A DNA stretch of 64,000 bases, from contig NZ_NJGU01000005.1 in assembly GCF_002213415.1 (NCBI RefSeq), forward strand, positions 124,001 through 188,000, given 5' to 3'. This document shows positions 34,431 to 44,101 of the stretch, piece after piece. The translations under genes and the position numbers were made by a program. The stretch's first letter is position 1; the number at the start of each line of letters is the position of its first letter. The notes below the pieces were generated by a model. The model saw only the letters and a list, made by a program, of their open reading frames with translations. It was not told where the DNA came from and did no database searches. Origin of the DNA: Herbaspirillum robiniae (GTDB taxonomy: Bacteria > Pseudomonadota > Gammaproteobacteria > Burkholderiales > Burkholderiaceae_D).

Positions 34431-35648
34431 TTACTTGTTCTTGTTATACACGTCGAAGCACACGGCCATCAGCAGCACGAAGCCCTTGATCATCTGCTGG
34501 TAGTCGATGCCGATGCCCATGATGGACATGCCGTTGTTCATCACGCCCATCACGAAGGCGCCGATGACCGCACCCATCACCTTGCCCACGCCGCCGGAGG
34601 CCGAAGCGCCGCCGATGAAGCAGGCCGCGATCACGTCCAGCTCGAAGCCTAAGCCGGCCTTGGGAGTGGCGGTGTTCAGGCGGGCCGCGAAGATCAGGCC
34701 GGCCAGCGCCGCCAGCACGCCCATGTTGACGAAGGTGAAGAAGGAGACGCGCTCGGTCTTGATGCCCGACAGCTTGGCCGCCTTCTCGTTGCCGCCCACG
34801 GCGTAGACGCGGCGGCCCAGCGTGGTGCGGTTGGTGATGAAGGTGTAGAGCACCATCAGCGCGAACATGATGATCAGCACATTGGGCATGCCGCGGTAGG
34901 TCGCCATCAGGTAGCTGAAGGCGATGATCACGGCGGCGAACAGCGCGTTCTTGATCAGGAAGAACAGCTGCGGTTCATCTTCCATGCCGTGCTTGGTCTG
35001 CTTGCGGCGACCGTGGATCTTCACCAGGACCAGCACCGCTGCCGCAAACACGCCGACGATCAGCGAGGTGGTGCGGAACTGGGTGTTGTCGGTCAGTTCG
35101 GGGATGAAACCCGAGGACAGCATCTGGAAGGCCGGCGGGAACGGTCCCAGGGACTGGCCCTGCAGCAGCGCCAGCGCCATGCCCTTGAACACCAGCATGC
35201 CGGCCAGCGTGACGATGAAGGACGGGATCTTGAAGTAGGCGATCCAGTAACCCTGCGCCGCACCGATGACGGCGCCGGCGATGATGCAGACGATCGAGGC
35301 CGACACGAAGTCCCAGCCGTAGTCCACCATCAGCACCGCCGCCAGCGCGCCGATCAGGCCCACTACCGAACCGACCGAGAGGTCGATGTGACCGGCCACG
35401 ATCACCATCAGCATGCCCAGCGCCATGATGACGATGTAGCTGTTCTGCAGCACCAGGTTGGTCAGGTTCAGCGGACGCATCAGCGTGCCGTCGGTCATGA
35501 CCTGGAAGAAGGCCATGATGGCCACCAGCGACAACAGCATGCCGTACTCGCGCATGTTGTTCTTCAGGAAGCTGCCGTAGTCCTTCTTCTCTGCCGGTCC
35601 GCCGCCGGCAGCCAGCGACTCTTTCTTGCTCATGTTCATGGTCTCCAT
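34431..35648 (-). CDS. gguB: Multiple-sugar ABC transporter permease GguB
   Basis: A 405-residue inner-membrane permease, longer than RbsC (about 320) because of extra helices and a polar insert near residues 205-240 (GRRKQTKHGMEDEPQ). That is the XylH/GguB/MmsB layout. Landmarks are MLMVIVAGHIDLSVGSVVGLIGA, FIVTLAGMLVFKGMALALL and ELDVIAACFIGGASASGGVGKV. GAGGAGTAAAAC precedes the ATG. It lies 26 bases after gguA and 64 before the dehydratase, so it is co-transcribed with them. Confidence 0.93.
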   Translation of the reverse strand: METMNMSKKESLAAGGGPAEKKDYGSFLKNNMREYGMLLSLVAIMAFFQVMTDGTLMRPLNLTNLVLQNSYIVIMALGMLMVIVAGHIDLSVGSVVGLIGALAAVLMVDYGWDFVSASIVCIIAGAVIGAAQGYWIAYFKIPSFIVTLAGMLVFKGMALALLQGQSLGPFPPAFQMLSSGFIPELTDNTQFRTTSLIVGVFAAAVLVLVKIHGRRKQTKHGMEDEPQLFFLIKNALFAAVIIAFSYLMATYRGMPNVLIIMFALMVLYTFITNRTTLGRRVYAVGGNEKAAKLSGIKTERVSFFTFVNMGVLAALAGLIFAARLNTATPKAGLGFELDVIAACFIGGASASGGVGKVMGAVIGAFVMGVMNNGMSIMGIGIDYQQMIKGFVLLMAVCFDVYNKNK

Positions 35649-35674
35649 GTTTTACTCCTCGATTCTCTTATTTC

Positions 35675-37204
35675 TCAGATCCGCTTGTTGCGCATGATGG
35701 CGCGCATGATGCTTTCCTGGCTGGCCTCTTCGCGCGGGAATTGCCCCACGAACTGGCCCTCGTTCATCACGTAGATGCGATCGCACATGCCCAGCAGCTC
35801 GGGCATCTCCGACGAGATCATGATGATGCACTTGCCCTCGGCGGCCAGCTTGCTGATGATGTTGTAGATCTCGAACTTGGCGCCGACGTCGATGCCGCGC
35901 GTGGGTTCGTCCAGGATCAGCACTTCCGGCTGCGAGAACAGCCACTTGGAAAGCACCACCTTCTGCTGGTTGCCGCCCGACAGGTTCACCACCTTCTGCA
36001 GCACGCTGGAGCAGCGGATGCGCATCTGGCTCTTGAAATCGGCGGCGACCTTGTATTCGCGCGCCTCGTCGATCACGGTGCGTTCGGAGACGCCGCCGAG
36101 ATTGGCCAGCGAGATGTTCTTCTTGATGTCTTCTTCCAGCACCAGGCCGTCGCCCTTGCGGTCTTCGGTGACGTAGGCGATGCCGTGGGAGATCGCCTTC
36201 TGGATGGTCGAGAGGTCGACCTCCTTGCCGTGCAAGAAGGCCTGGCCGCTGATCTTCTTGCCGTAGGCGCGGCCGAAGATGCTCTTGGCCAGCTCGGTGC
36301 GGCCGGCGCCCATCAGGCCCGCGATGCCGACGATCTCGCCGGCGCGCACGCTCATGTTGACGTCCTTGATCGCCAGGCGCTCGGTGTTCAGCGGATGGTG
36401 CACGCGCCAGTCGCGCACTTCGAAGATGACTTCGCCGATCTTTGGGTCGCGCTGCGGATAGCGGTCGGCCATTTCGCGGCCGACCATGTGCTGGATGATG
36501 CGGTCTTCGCTGATCGGCTCGGCGCGGCAGTCGAAGGTGTCGACGGTGGCGCCGTCGCGCAGCACGGTGATCGAATCGGCCACCTTGGAGATTTCGTTGA
36601 GCTTGTGCGAGATCAGGATGGAGGAGATGCCGTGGGTCTTCAGCTCCAGCAACAGCTCCAGCAGCGCGTCGCTGTCGCTCTCGTTGAGGCTGGCGGTGGG
36701 TTCGTCCAGGATCAGCAGCTTGACTTCCTTGGACAGCGCCTTGGCGATCTCGATGAGCTGCTGCTTGCCCACGCCCAGGTCGCCCACCAGCGTCAGCGGC
36801 GACTCCTTCAGGCCGACCTTGGCCAGCAACTCCTTGGCGCGCGCATAGGAATGTTCCCAGTCGATGACGCCGCCGCGGGCCTGCTCGTTGCCCAGGAAGA
36901 GGTTTTCCATCACCGACAGCAGCGGCACCAGCGCCAGTTCCTGGTGGATGATGATGATGCCCAGGTGTTCGCTGTCGCGGATGTCCTTGAAGGAGCGCAC
37001 GTCGCCCTTGTAGACGATGTCGCCGGAATAGGAACCGTGGGGATAGACGCCGGAGAGAACCTTCATCAGCGTCGACTTGCCGGCGCCGTTCTCGCCGACG
37101 ACGGCGTGGATCTCGCCTTCGCGCACCGCCAGGTTGACGTTGTTCAACGCCTTCACACCCGGGAAACTCTTTTCGATGCTGCGCATTTCCAGAATGTTGC
37201 TCAT
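35675..37204 (-). CDS. gguA: Multiple-sugar ABC transporter double ATPase GguA
   Basis: A 509-residue fused ATPase. The first half has Walker [19 protein letters not shown] in the signature position and Walker [12 protein letters not shown]. The second half has [19 protein letters not shown] and [11 protein letters not shown]. The ChvE-partner branch is marked by [15 protein letters not shown] and [15 protein letters not shown]. Start 37204 (MSNILEMRS) follows GAGGTCCGCATC; the 32 upstream codons look non-coding. It powers uptake of ChvE-bound sugars. Confidence 0.93.
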   Translation of the reverse strand: MSNILEMRSIEKSFPGVKALNNVNLAVREGEIHAVVGENGAGKSTLMKVLSGVYPHGSYSGDIVYKGDVRSFKDIRDSEHLGIIIIHQELALVPLLSVMENLFLGNEQARGGVIDWEHSYARAKELLAKVGLKESPLTLVGDLGVGKQQLIEIAKALSKEVKLLILDEPTASLNESDSDALLELLLELKTHGISSILISHKLNEISKVADSITVLRDGATVDTFDCRAEPISEDRIIQHMVGREMADRYPQRDPKIGEVIFEVRDWRVHHPLNTERLAIKDVNMSVRAGEIVGIAGLMGAGRTELAKSIFGRAYGKKISGQAFLHGKEVDLSTIQKAISHGIAYVTEDRKGDGLVLEEDIKKNISLANLGGVSERTVIDEAREYKVAADFKSQMRIRCSSVLQKVVNLSGGNQQKVVLSKWLFSQPEVLILDEPTRGIDVGAKFEIYNIISKLAAEGKCIIMISSEMPELLGMCDRIYVMNEGQFVGQFPREEASQESIMRAIMRNKRI

Positions 37205-37313
37205 GATGCGGACCTCGTGTCTTGCCGGTCTTCCGTTCGTGGCGGGACCGTGCGTTCTGTCTCTATTGCGCTGCTCCCGGATTGCCTTGGCGCGGCGCAA
37301 CTTCCTGAATGCA

Positions 37314-37338
37314 ATAGTCCCGCACAGGGCGGGACTAT
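37314..37338. repeat. Hairpin between chvE and gguA
   Basis: Perfect 10-bp arms ATAGTCCCGC / GCGGGACTAT with a 5-base loop in the 215-base gap after chvE. No T-run follows on the minus strand. It is likely an mRNA-stabilising or partial-attenuation structure that keeps binding-protein levels above those of the transporter genes (inference). Confidence 0.65.
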
Positions 37339-37419
37339 GCTGTTCTTATGATTGCTGGTCTTGCGGAAAATTCAGCGGGCGGCGCATATTCAGTTTCCCG
37401 TGGCACCGCCCGTTGCTGC

Positions 37420-38493
37420 TTACTTCACTTGTGCTTCGGTGTAGTAGCCGCTGTCGATCAGGACCGGCTTCCAGTTGGTCTTGTCGACCACGACCGGCTT
37501 CAACAGGAAGGAAGGCACGACCTTCACGCCGTTGTTGTAGGTCTTGGTGTCGTTGATCTGCGGCTGCTTGCCGCCCAGCACGGCGTCAACCATGCCGACG
37601 GTGACCTTCGCCAGTTCGCGGGTGTCCTTGAAGATGGTCGAATACTGCTCGCCGCGGATGATGGACTTGACCGACTGGACTTCAGCATCCTGGCCCGACA
37701 CGTACGGGAACGGTTGCTGTGCAGTACCGTAACCGACACCGCGCAGCGACGACAGGATACCGATCGACAGACCGTCGTACGGCGACAGCACCGCGTTCAC
37801 CTTGGCGTTGGTGTAGTAGGCCGACAGCAGGTTGTCCATGCGGGCCTGGGCGGTAGCCGGATCCCAGCGCAGGGTCGCGACCTTGTCCATGCCCATCTGC
37901 TTGGAGCGCACCACCAGCTTGCCGCTGTCGATGTAAGGCTTCAGGACCGACAGGGCGCCGTTGTAGAAGAAGAAGGCGTTGTTGTCGTCAGCCGAACCAC
38001 CGAACAGTTCGATGTTGAACGGACCCTTGCCGTCCTTCAGGCCCAGCGCCTTTTCCAGCGACTGCGCCTGCAGCACGCCGACCTGGAAGTTGTCGAAGGT
38101 GGCGTAGTAGTCGACGTTCTTGGAACCGCGGATCAGGCGGTCATAGGCGATGACCTTGACGCCCTTGTCGGCGGCCTTCTGCAGCACGTCGGTCAGGGTG
38201 GTGCCGTCGATGGCGGCGATCACCAGCACCTTGGCGCCCTTGGTCAGCATGTTCTCGATCTGGGACAGCTGGTTGGGGATGTCGTCTTCCGCGTATTGCA
38301 GGTCGGTGTTATAGCCCTTTTCCTTCAGGACCTTGACCATGTTGTTGCCGTCGGCGATCCAGCGGGCCGAGGACTTGGTGGGCATGGCCACGCCGACCAG
38401 CGCCTTGGATTGCGCGCTCACCTGCGCGCTGATGGACATCAGGGTTACGCCCAAGCCGAGCGCCAGCCCGGACAATACCGATTTGATCTTCAT
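37420..38493 (-). CDS. chvE: Multiple sugar-binding periplasmic protein ChvE
   Basis: A 357-residue periplasmic binding protein. The signal peptide ends SAQVSAQS before [20 protein letters not shown], the ChvE/XylF-type start. IEMFGGSADD-like [22 protein letters not shown] and [17 protein letters not shown] match ChvE closely. ChvE binds L-arabinose, D-galactose, D-xylose and D-fucose in related bacteria and feeds GguAB. ACAGGAGACATACGGC gives a strong ribosome site. An AT-rich stretch upstream (38580-38710) should hold the operon promoter. Codon use is biased as in the porin, consistent with high expression. Confidence 0.92.
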   Translation of the reverse strand: MKIKSVLSGLALGLGVTLMSISAQVSAQSKALVGVAMPTKSSARWIADGNNMVKVLKEKGYNTDLQYAEDDIPNQLSQIENMLTKGAKVLVIAAIDGTTLTDVLQKAADKGVKVIAYDRLIRGSKNVDYYATFDNFQVGVLQAQSLEKALGLKDGKGPFNIELFGGSADDNNAFFFYNGALSVLKPYIDSGKLVVRSKQMGMDKVATLRWDPATAQARMDNLLSAYYTNAKVNAVLSPYDGLSIGILSSLRGVGYGTAQQPFPYVSGQDAEVQSVKSIIRGEQYSTIFKDTRELAKVTVGMVDAVLGGKQPQINDTKTYNNGVKVVPSFLLKPVVVDKTNWKPVLIDSGYYTEAQVK

Positions 38494-38710
38494 GCCGTAT
38501 GTCTCCTGTTTATATTGAATGGCGTGTTGTTGTTGTCGAAACAGCGCGCCGCATCGTTCTATCGCATCACATGCAGAGGTACTGTTTTGCGGCCTCTACA
38601 TTAATGACTTTACCAATACATTTCTAATGATTTTTTAAGCGTAATGGATATGTTTTTCAGTATAGCTCCCTCTATGTAAAGTTATCTTAATTAAGCTGAA
38701 CAAATCTTCT

Positions 38711-39742
38711 CTAACCCAATACCGGCGCGGCTTTCGCGCTCCCCGCACTGTTAGCCTGCTTGCCGCGCGCGGCGCCCAGGGAGATCACGCGCTGGGCCAC
38801 GCAGAAAATGAACAGCAGGGCCCCGATGAAGATCTTGGTCCACCACGAACTGAGGGTGCCGTCGAAGGCGATCAGGGTCTGGATCACGCCCAGGATCAGC
38901 ACGCCGGTCAGCGTCCCGGCCACGTAGCCGTAGCCGCCGGTCAGCAGCGTGCCGCCGATCACCACCGCCGCGATGGCGTCCAGTTCGGCGCCTTGCGCAT
39001 GCAGGCCGTAGCCGGACAACATATAGAAAGAGAACAGCACGCCGCCCAGCGCCGCGCAGAATCCGCTGAAGGCGTAGATCAGCACCTTGGTGCGCCCCAC
39101 CGGCAAGCCCATCAGCATGGCCGACTGCTCGTTACCGCCGATGGCGTAGACCGCGCGACCGAAGCGCGTGCAATGCGCCAGCCAGATGGCCGCGGCCAGC
39201 ATCGCCAGCGCGATCACCACGCTAGGCGAGACGAACAGTTCGCCGAACTCGATCCGGGTCTGCGACATCGCCACGAACAGCGGGTCGTCGATGGTGATGG
39301 AGTTGATGCTGATCAGGTAGCACAGCCCGCGCGCCAGGAACATGCCGGCCAGCGTGACGATGAAGGCCTGCAGCCTGAAGTAGTGGATCAGCGCCCCCAT
39401 CGCCGCGCCGAAGGCCGCGCCCAGGCCCAGCACGATGGCAATCACGAGGATCGGATTCCAGTGCCAGCTCTGCAGCATCCAGGCCGAGAGCATGGTGGTC
39501 AGCGCCAGCACCGAACCGACCGACAGGTCGATGCCGCCCGAGAGGATCACGAAGGTCATGCCGATGGCCACCACCAGCAGGAAGGAATTGTCGATCAGCA
39601 GGTTCAGCATCACCTGCGGCGACAGGAAGCCGTCGTAGCCGGCGGCGCCCGCCAGCAGCATCACGACCAGCAGCGCCACCGTGACGGCGGAGGTGAACCA
39701 GGGCGCGCCGGCGGCGCGGCGCAGGAAGGGAGTGGTGTTCAT
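38711..39742 (-). CDS. yjfF: Galactofuranose-type ABC transporter permease YjfF
   Basis: A 343-residue inner-membrane permease of the CUT2 family and one of two non-identical permeases in the operon, the arrangement specific to YtfQRT-YjfF systems. Landmarks are [40 protein letters not shown] and ELDAIAAVVIGGTLLTGGYGYV. ATG 39742 overlaps the ytfT stop by four bases. It is the last gene; the AT-rich region beyond it is the chvE promoter area and no hairpin terminator is visible. Confidence 0.92.
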   Translation of the reverse strand: MNTTPFLRRAAGAPWFTSAVTVALLVVMLLAGAAGYDGFLSPQVMLNLLIDNSFLLVVAIGMTFVILSGGIDLSVGSVLALTTMLSAWMLQSWHWNPILVIAIVLGLGAAFGAAMGALIHYFRLQAFIVTLAGMFLARGLCYLISINSITIDDPLFVAMSQTRIEFGELFVSPSVVIALAMLAAAIWLAHCTRFGRAVYAIGGNEQSAMLMGLPVGRTKVLIYAFSGFCAALGGVLFSFYMLSGYGLHAQGAELDAIAAVVIGGTLLTGGYGYVAGTLTGVLILGVIQTLIAFDGTLSSWWTKIFIGALLFIFCVAQRVISLGAARGKQANSAGSAKAAPVLG

Positions 39743-40818
39743 GATTTGGCGGATTTGAAGATGCGGCGGAATTCCGGCGACTGCGACAGGCACACCAGGA
39801 ACACCACGATGGACTTGACCACCATGTTCACTTCGGGCGGCACGCCCAGCGAGTAGATGGTGTAGGTCAGGGTCTGGATGATCAGCGCGCCGATCACGCT
39901 GCCCACCAGGCTGAACTTGCCGCCGGCCAGCGACGTGCCGCCCAGCGTCACCGCCAGGATGGCGTCCAGCTCCAGCAGCAGGCCGGCGTTGTTGGCGTCG
40001 GCGCTCTTGATGTTGGAGGCGATCATCAGTCCGGCCAGCCCGGCGCAGGCGCTGCAGAACATGTAGACGAAGAAGATCAGCGCCGCGGTGCGGATGCCGG
40101 CCAGGCGCGAGGCCACCGGATTGATGCCGACCGACTGGATGAACAGGCCCAGCGCGGTCTTCTTCATCAGCAGCGCCAGCAGCACGAACATCGCCCCCGC
40201 TATATACAAGGAGAACGGCAGGCCGAACAGGTAGCCGCCGCCGAGGAAGAAGAACGGCTTGTAATAGACCGTCACGATCTGGCCGTCGGTCAGCAGCTGC
40301 GCCAGGCCGCGCCCGGCCACCATCAGGATCAGCGTGGCGATGATGGGCTGCAGTCCCAGCCCCGCCACCAGCAGGCCGTTCCACGCGCCGCACAGCAGCG
40401 CCGCGCCCATGGCCGCGCACAGCGCCCACACCATCGGCACGTTGCTGACGTATTGCGACGCGCCGTCGACCACCACCATCTTGCCGCCGATCAGGATGGC
40501 CGCCACCGCGCCCGAGATCGCCACCACCGCGCCCACCGAGATGTCGACGCCGCGCGTGGCGATCACCAGCGTCATGCCCAGCGCCGCCAGCATCAGCGGC
40601 GCGGCGCGGTTGACGATGTCGATCAGGGAGCCGTAGAGATGGCCGTCCTTGATCTCCAGCCGGAAGAATCCCGGCACCAGGAAGAAGTCGATCAGCAGCA
40701 GCACGGCCAGCGCGCCCAGCGGGCGCACCAGCGGATGGCGCATCAGCCAGGCCAGCGCCGGCCGCTCGTCGTTTTGGGCAGCGTCGGGTATCAGTTTGGA
40801 CTCCATGGATGCGCTCAT
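39739..40818 (-). CDS. ytfT: Galactofuranose-type ABC transporter permease YtfT
   Basis: A 359-residue inner-membrane permease, partner of YjfF. After a polar 25-residue N-terminus come about nine helices. LGMTLVIATRGVDISVGAVVAISGA, QPIIATLILMVAGRGLAQLLTDGQIVT and LELDAILAVTLGGTSLAGGKFSLVGS are the characteristic blocks. ATG 40818 overlaps the ytfR stop by four bases (ATGA), and the stop overlaps yjfF by four, so all three are translationally coupled. Confidence 0.92.
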   Translation of the reverse strand: MSASMESKLIPDAAQNDERPALAWLMRHPLVRPLGALAVLLLIDFFLVPGFFRLEIKDGHLYGSLIDIVNRAAPLMLAALGMTLVIATRGVDISVGAVVAISGAVAAILIGGKMVVVDGASQYVSNVPMVWALCAAMGAALLCGAWNGLLVAGLGLQPIIATLILMVAGRGLAQLLTDGQIVTVYYKPFFFLGGGYLFGLPFSLYIAGAMFVLLALLMKKTALGLFIQSVGINPVASRLAGIRTAALIFFVYMFCSACAGLAGLMIASNIKSADANNAGLLLELDAILAVTLGGTSLAGGKFSLVGSVIGALIIQTLTYTIYSLGVPPEVNMVVKSIVVFLVCLSQSPEFRRIFKSAKS

Positions 40819-42365
40819 GCGGCTTCTCCCGCGATCACCTGCAGCACCGACTGGTCGTCGAGCTCGCCGCGCGCGTATTGGCCGCAGGCCCGGCGGTCGC
40901 GCAGCACCAGCATGCGGTCGCTGCAGCGCAGGACCTCGGGGATTTCGGAAGAGATGAAAAGAATGGCCATGCCCTTGCGGCACATCGCGATGACGAAATC
41001 CATGATCTCCTGCTTGGCGCGCACGTCGATGCCGCGCGTGGGTTCGTCCAGGATCAGCATGCCCGGGTCGGTGGCCAGCCAGCGCGCCAGCAGCGCCTTT
41101 TGCTGGTTGCCGCCGGAGAGCGAGCCGATCGGCGTGTCGAGGTCGGCGGTCTTGATGCCCAGCCATTTCACGTAGTCCGAGGCGATCTGGTTCTGGCGCT
41201 TCCTCGGCAGCACGCGGAACAGGCCCTGGCGCGCCTGCAGCGCCAGGATGATGTTCTCCCGCACCGACAGCTCCAGGATCGCGCCTTCCTTCTTGCGGTC
41301 TTCCGAGCAGAAGCCGATGCCGGCGGCGATCGCATCGCGCGGCACGTTGAGCCGGAGCTCCTTGCCGCCGATCGTCAGCGTGCCGCTGTCGGCGCGCTCG
41401 GCGCCGAACAGCAGCCGCGCCATCTCGGTACGCCCCGACCCCAGCAAGCCGCACAAACCGAACACCTCGCCGCGGCGGATGTCAAGATCCTGCGGCGCCA
41501 GCATGCCCTTGCGGCCAAAGCCGCGCGCCTGCAGGAACACTTCGCCGCGGCCGGCCTCGTCGGCCGACAGCTCCTGCGCCAGCGCCTCGGCGCCGGCCTC
41601 CACCTTGCGCTGGTCGACCGCGGTCACGCCGACCATCTTGTTGACCAGCTCCAGGCGCGACAGATCGGCAACCGGATATTCGCCCTCGCGCACGCCGTTG
41701 CGCAGCACGGTGATGCGGTCGGAGATCTCGTAGGTCTGTTCCAGGAAGTGGGTGACGAAGAGGATCGCCATGCCCTGCTCGCGCAGGCGGCGCAACACCT
41801 TGAACAGCTGCTGCACCTCGGCCTCGTCGAGGCTGGAAGTGGGCTCGTCCAGGATCAGCACCTTGGCCGACACCGACAGCGCGCGCGAAATCGCCACCAT
41901 CTGCTGGATCGCCAGCGGATAGGACGAGAGCTGCGCGGTGACGTCGATCTCGATTTGCAGCTGCTGCAGCAGCCGGCGCGACTGCTCGTGCACCGACTTC
42001 CAGTCGATGCGGCCGAAGCGGCGCGGATAGCGGCCCACGAAGATGTTCTCCGCGACCGAAAGATTGGGACAGAGGTTGACCTCCTGGTAGACGGTGCTGA
42101 TGCCCAGCTCCTGCGCCTGCAGCGTGGAAGCGGGGGATATCTCGCGGCCGTCCAGGGTGATGCGCCCGCTGTCGGGCTCATACACGCCGGTCAATACCTT
42201 GATCAGGGTGGATTTTCCTGCGCCGTTCTGCCCCATCAGGGTATGCACCTCTCCGGGGAACAAACGCAAGCCGACGTCGGCCAGCGCTTTCACGCCCGCG
42301 AACGCCTTGTGGATACCGCTCAGTTCCAGCATGGGGCGCGCCTGCGCCCCGACAGCCATCGTCAT
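40815..42365 (-). CDS. ytfR: Galactofuranose-type ABC transporter double ATPase YtfR
   Basis: A 516-residue fused ATPase. Walker [21 protein letters not shown] in the first signature region and Walker B LILDEPTSSLD are followed by the second half with [19 protein letters not shown] and [31 protein letters not shown] and the IDWKSVHEQSRRLL insertion fit YtfR. Start 42365 (MTMAVGAQ) has AGGAGTTGCA upstream. It lies 238 bases after ytfQ, with an imperfect inverted repeat in the gap. Confidence 0.93.
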   Translation of the reverse strand: MTMAVGAQARPMLELSGIHKAFAGVKALADVGLRLFPGEVHTLMGQNGAGKSTLIKVLTGVYEPDSGRITLDGREISPASTLQAQELGISTVYQEVNLCPNLSVAENIFVGRYPRRFGRIDWKSVHEQSRRLLQQLQIEIDVTAQLSSYPLAIQQMVAISRALSVSAKVLILDEPTSSLDEAEVQQLFKVLRRLREQGMAILFVTHFLEQTYEISDRITVLRNGVREGEYPVADLSRLELVNKMVGVTAVDQRKVEAGAEALAQELSADEAGRGEVFLQARGFGRKGMLAPQDLDIRRGEVFGLCGLLGSGRTEMARLLFGAERADSGTLTIGGKELRLNVPRDAIAAGIGFCSEDRKKEGAILELSVRENIILALQARQGLFRVLPRKRQNQIASDYVKWLGIKTADLDTPIGSLSGGNQQKALLARWLATDPGMLILDEPTRGIDVRAKQEIMDFVIAMCRKGMAILFISSEIPEVLRCSDRMLVLRDRRACGQYARGELDDQSVLQVIAGEAA

Positions 42366-42463
42366 TGCAACTCCTGCCAAGAAACCAACGCCCTGACGAA
42401 GCTCTGGATCGAGCATCGTTCAGCGATCATCGATGCGCAATGAACGGCGCCGGGCCCGGGCCT

Positions 42464-42538
42464 GCGCCAGGGCGACGCGCAGGGGATGGTCTCGCACCTG
42501 CGAGGGTTCCAGCCACCTCCTCCGTGTCGCCCTGACGC
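42464..42538. repeat. Imperfect inverted repeat between ytfQ and ytfR
   Basis: Thirteen-base arms at 42464-42476 (GCGCCAGGGCGAC) and 42526-42538 (GTCGCCCTGACGC) pair with one mismatch around a 49-base spacer. A smaller GGCGC...GCGCC structure lies at about 42446-42468. Position after the binding-protein gene parallels the other ABC operons in the window. Confidence 0.5.
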
Positions 42539-42603
42539 GGGTCAGGACCCAGCGTCGTTCAGCCGCCGTCGAAACGCAACCGACGTCGCGGATACGCTCA
42601 ATC

Positions 42604-43578
42604 TCAATACTTGCGGTTCGGGAATTCCTTGGCCGCGACTTCAGCCGGGAACACGCTTTCTTCGGTGGTGATGCGCTTGGGCACTTCCTTGCCGGCCTTC
42701 ACGTCCTTGGCGATCTGCATCAGCTGCGGTCCCAGCAGCGGGCTGCATTCCACGGTGACGTTGAGCTTGCCGGCCATCATGGCTTCGAACGCGCCCTTCA
42801 CGCCGTCGATGGAGATGATCAGGATGTCCTTGCCCGGCTTCATGCCGGCTTCCTCGATCGCCTGGATGGCGCCGATGGCCATGTCGTCGTTATGCGCATA
42901 GACCACGTTGATCTTCTTGCCGTCGGCCTTCAGGAAGGCTTCCATCACTTCCTTGCCCTTGGCGCGGGTGAAGTCGCCGGTCTGCGAACGGATGATCTTG
43001 AAGCGCGGATCGGTCTTGATGATTTCCTCGAAACCGGCCTTGCGGTCGATCGCCGGCGCCGAGCCCACGGTGCCCTGCAGCTCGACGATGTTGATGTCGC
43101 CCGCCGGCAGGGTCTTGGCCTTGTCCTGCAGCCAGCGTCCGGCGCGGCGGCCTTCTTCGACGAAGTCCGAGCCGATGAAGGTCACGTACAGCGACTTGTC
43201 GGTGACGTTGACCGCGCGGTCGGTCAGGATCACCGGGATCTTGGCGGCCTTGGCTTCACGCAGCACGGTTTCCCAGCCCGACTCCACCACCGGCGAGAAG
43301 GCGATCACGTCGACCTTCTGGGCGATGAAGGAGCGGATCGCCTTGACCTGGTTTTCCTGCTTCTGCTGGGCGTCGGCGAACTTCAGGTTGACGCCGGCCT
43401 GCTTGGCGGATTCCTTGATCGACACGGTATTGGCGGTGCGCCATTCGCTCTCGGCGCCCACCTGCGAGAACCCCAGGGTCAGCGGCTTGTCGGCGGCGAA
43501 TGCGGGCAGGCCGGCGATGGTGCTGCCCAGGCCCATGCAAATGGCTGCGCCCAGAAGCGCCCTTCTTTTCGTTTTCAT
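42604..43578 (-). CDS. ytfQ: Galactofuranose/galactose-binding periplasmic protein YtfQ
   Basis: A 324-residue periplasmic binding protein. The signal peptide ends LPAFA before ADKPLTLGFSQVGAESEWRTANT. It follows E. coli YtfQ through ADAQQKQENQVKAIRSFIAQKVD, VVELQGTVGSAPAIDRKAGFEE and RSQTGDFTRAKGKEVMEAFLKADGK. In E. coli the protein binds galactofuranose and galactopyranose. Start 43578 follows GGAGACAAACA; the 53 in-frame codons before it look non-coding. It is divergent from the aldose epimerase-dgo operon, which degrades galactonate, so galactose in some form is the likely ligand. Confidence 0.93.
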   Translation of the reverse strand: MKTKRRALLGAAICMGLGSTIAGLPAFAADKPLTLGFSQVGAESEWRTANTVSIKESAKQAGVNLKFADAQQKQENQVKAIRSFIAQKVDVIAFSPVVESGWETVLREAKAAKIPVILTDRAVNVTDKSLYVTFIGSDFVEEGRRAGRWLQDKAKTLPAGDINIVELQGTVGSAPAIDRKAGFEEIIKTDPRFKIIRSQTGDFTRAKGKEVMEAFLKADGKKINVVYAHNDDMAIGAIQAIEEAGMKPGKDILIISIDGVKGAFEAMMAGKLNVTVECSPLLGPQLMQIAKDVKAGKEVPKRITTEESVFPAEVAAKEFPNRKY

Positions 43579-44101
43579 TGTTTGTCTCCATTGGCCGGAA
43601 ATCGTCGATTTCCTTGTTATGTGCAAGAAGTGCTTACGTACTCTTGATGCGCTTGGTGCTTGAGCGGCGCCGGCTTGGCTTTCGACTTGTTTGGATGTCC
43701 GGCGCGATGCTGTCTCGAATCGCGGGAACCGATGCAATGTTCCTCAATTCGCGCTCAATATTAGGAGAGCAAAAAATATGTATCCAATGAATTTTTCATG
43801 AAACTCGATATCGTTTCGCACATCGCTGAGCCTGCGCGGATTGCGAAGGGATATGCGTGCGCGAGAGGAAAAATCGTCCGATCGGCACTCACAATTTTGA
43901 TATCGCTTGCGTTCTTTTTTTCATTATTCCGCATCAAACCCCGGTGTTAGGATCGGCCTGTTTTTTTGAAGCGCATTTCATGAGAAGACGTGAGTGCGGC
44001 GTAACGTGAGCAATCCTCTCTCTCATGCGATGGCCTTCCGCCCAGACGGCACACAATGCCTTCCGGCGCGCGCGGCATCCCATAACAACATACGAGACAC
44101 C
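43579..44101. promoter_or_regulatory. Divergent regulatory region between ytfQ and the aldose epimerase-dgo operon
   Basis: No gene is supported in these 523 bases. The middle (43750-43930) is AT-rich, unlike the surroundings, and should hold both promoters. GATATCGTTTCGC (43807-43819) and GATATCGCTTGCG (43899-43911) form a direct pair 92 bases apart and resemble GATATC...TTCGC upstream of the porin/LysR genes. A common regulator, perhaps the GbpR-like protein, is possible but unproven. Confidence 0.5.
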
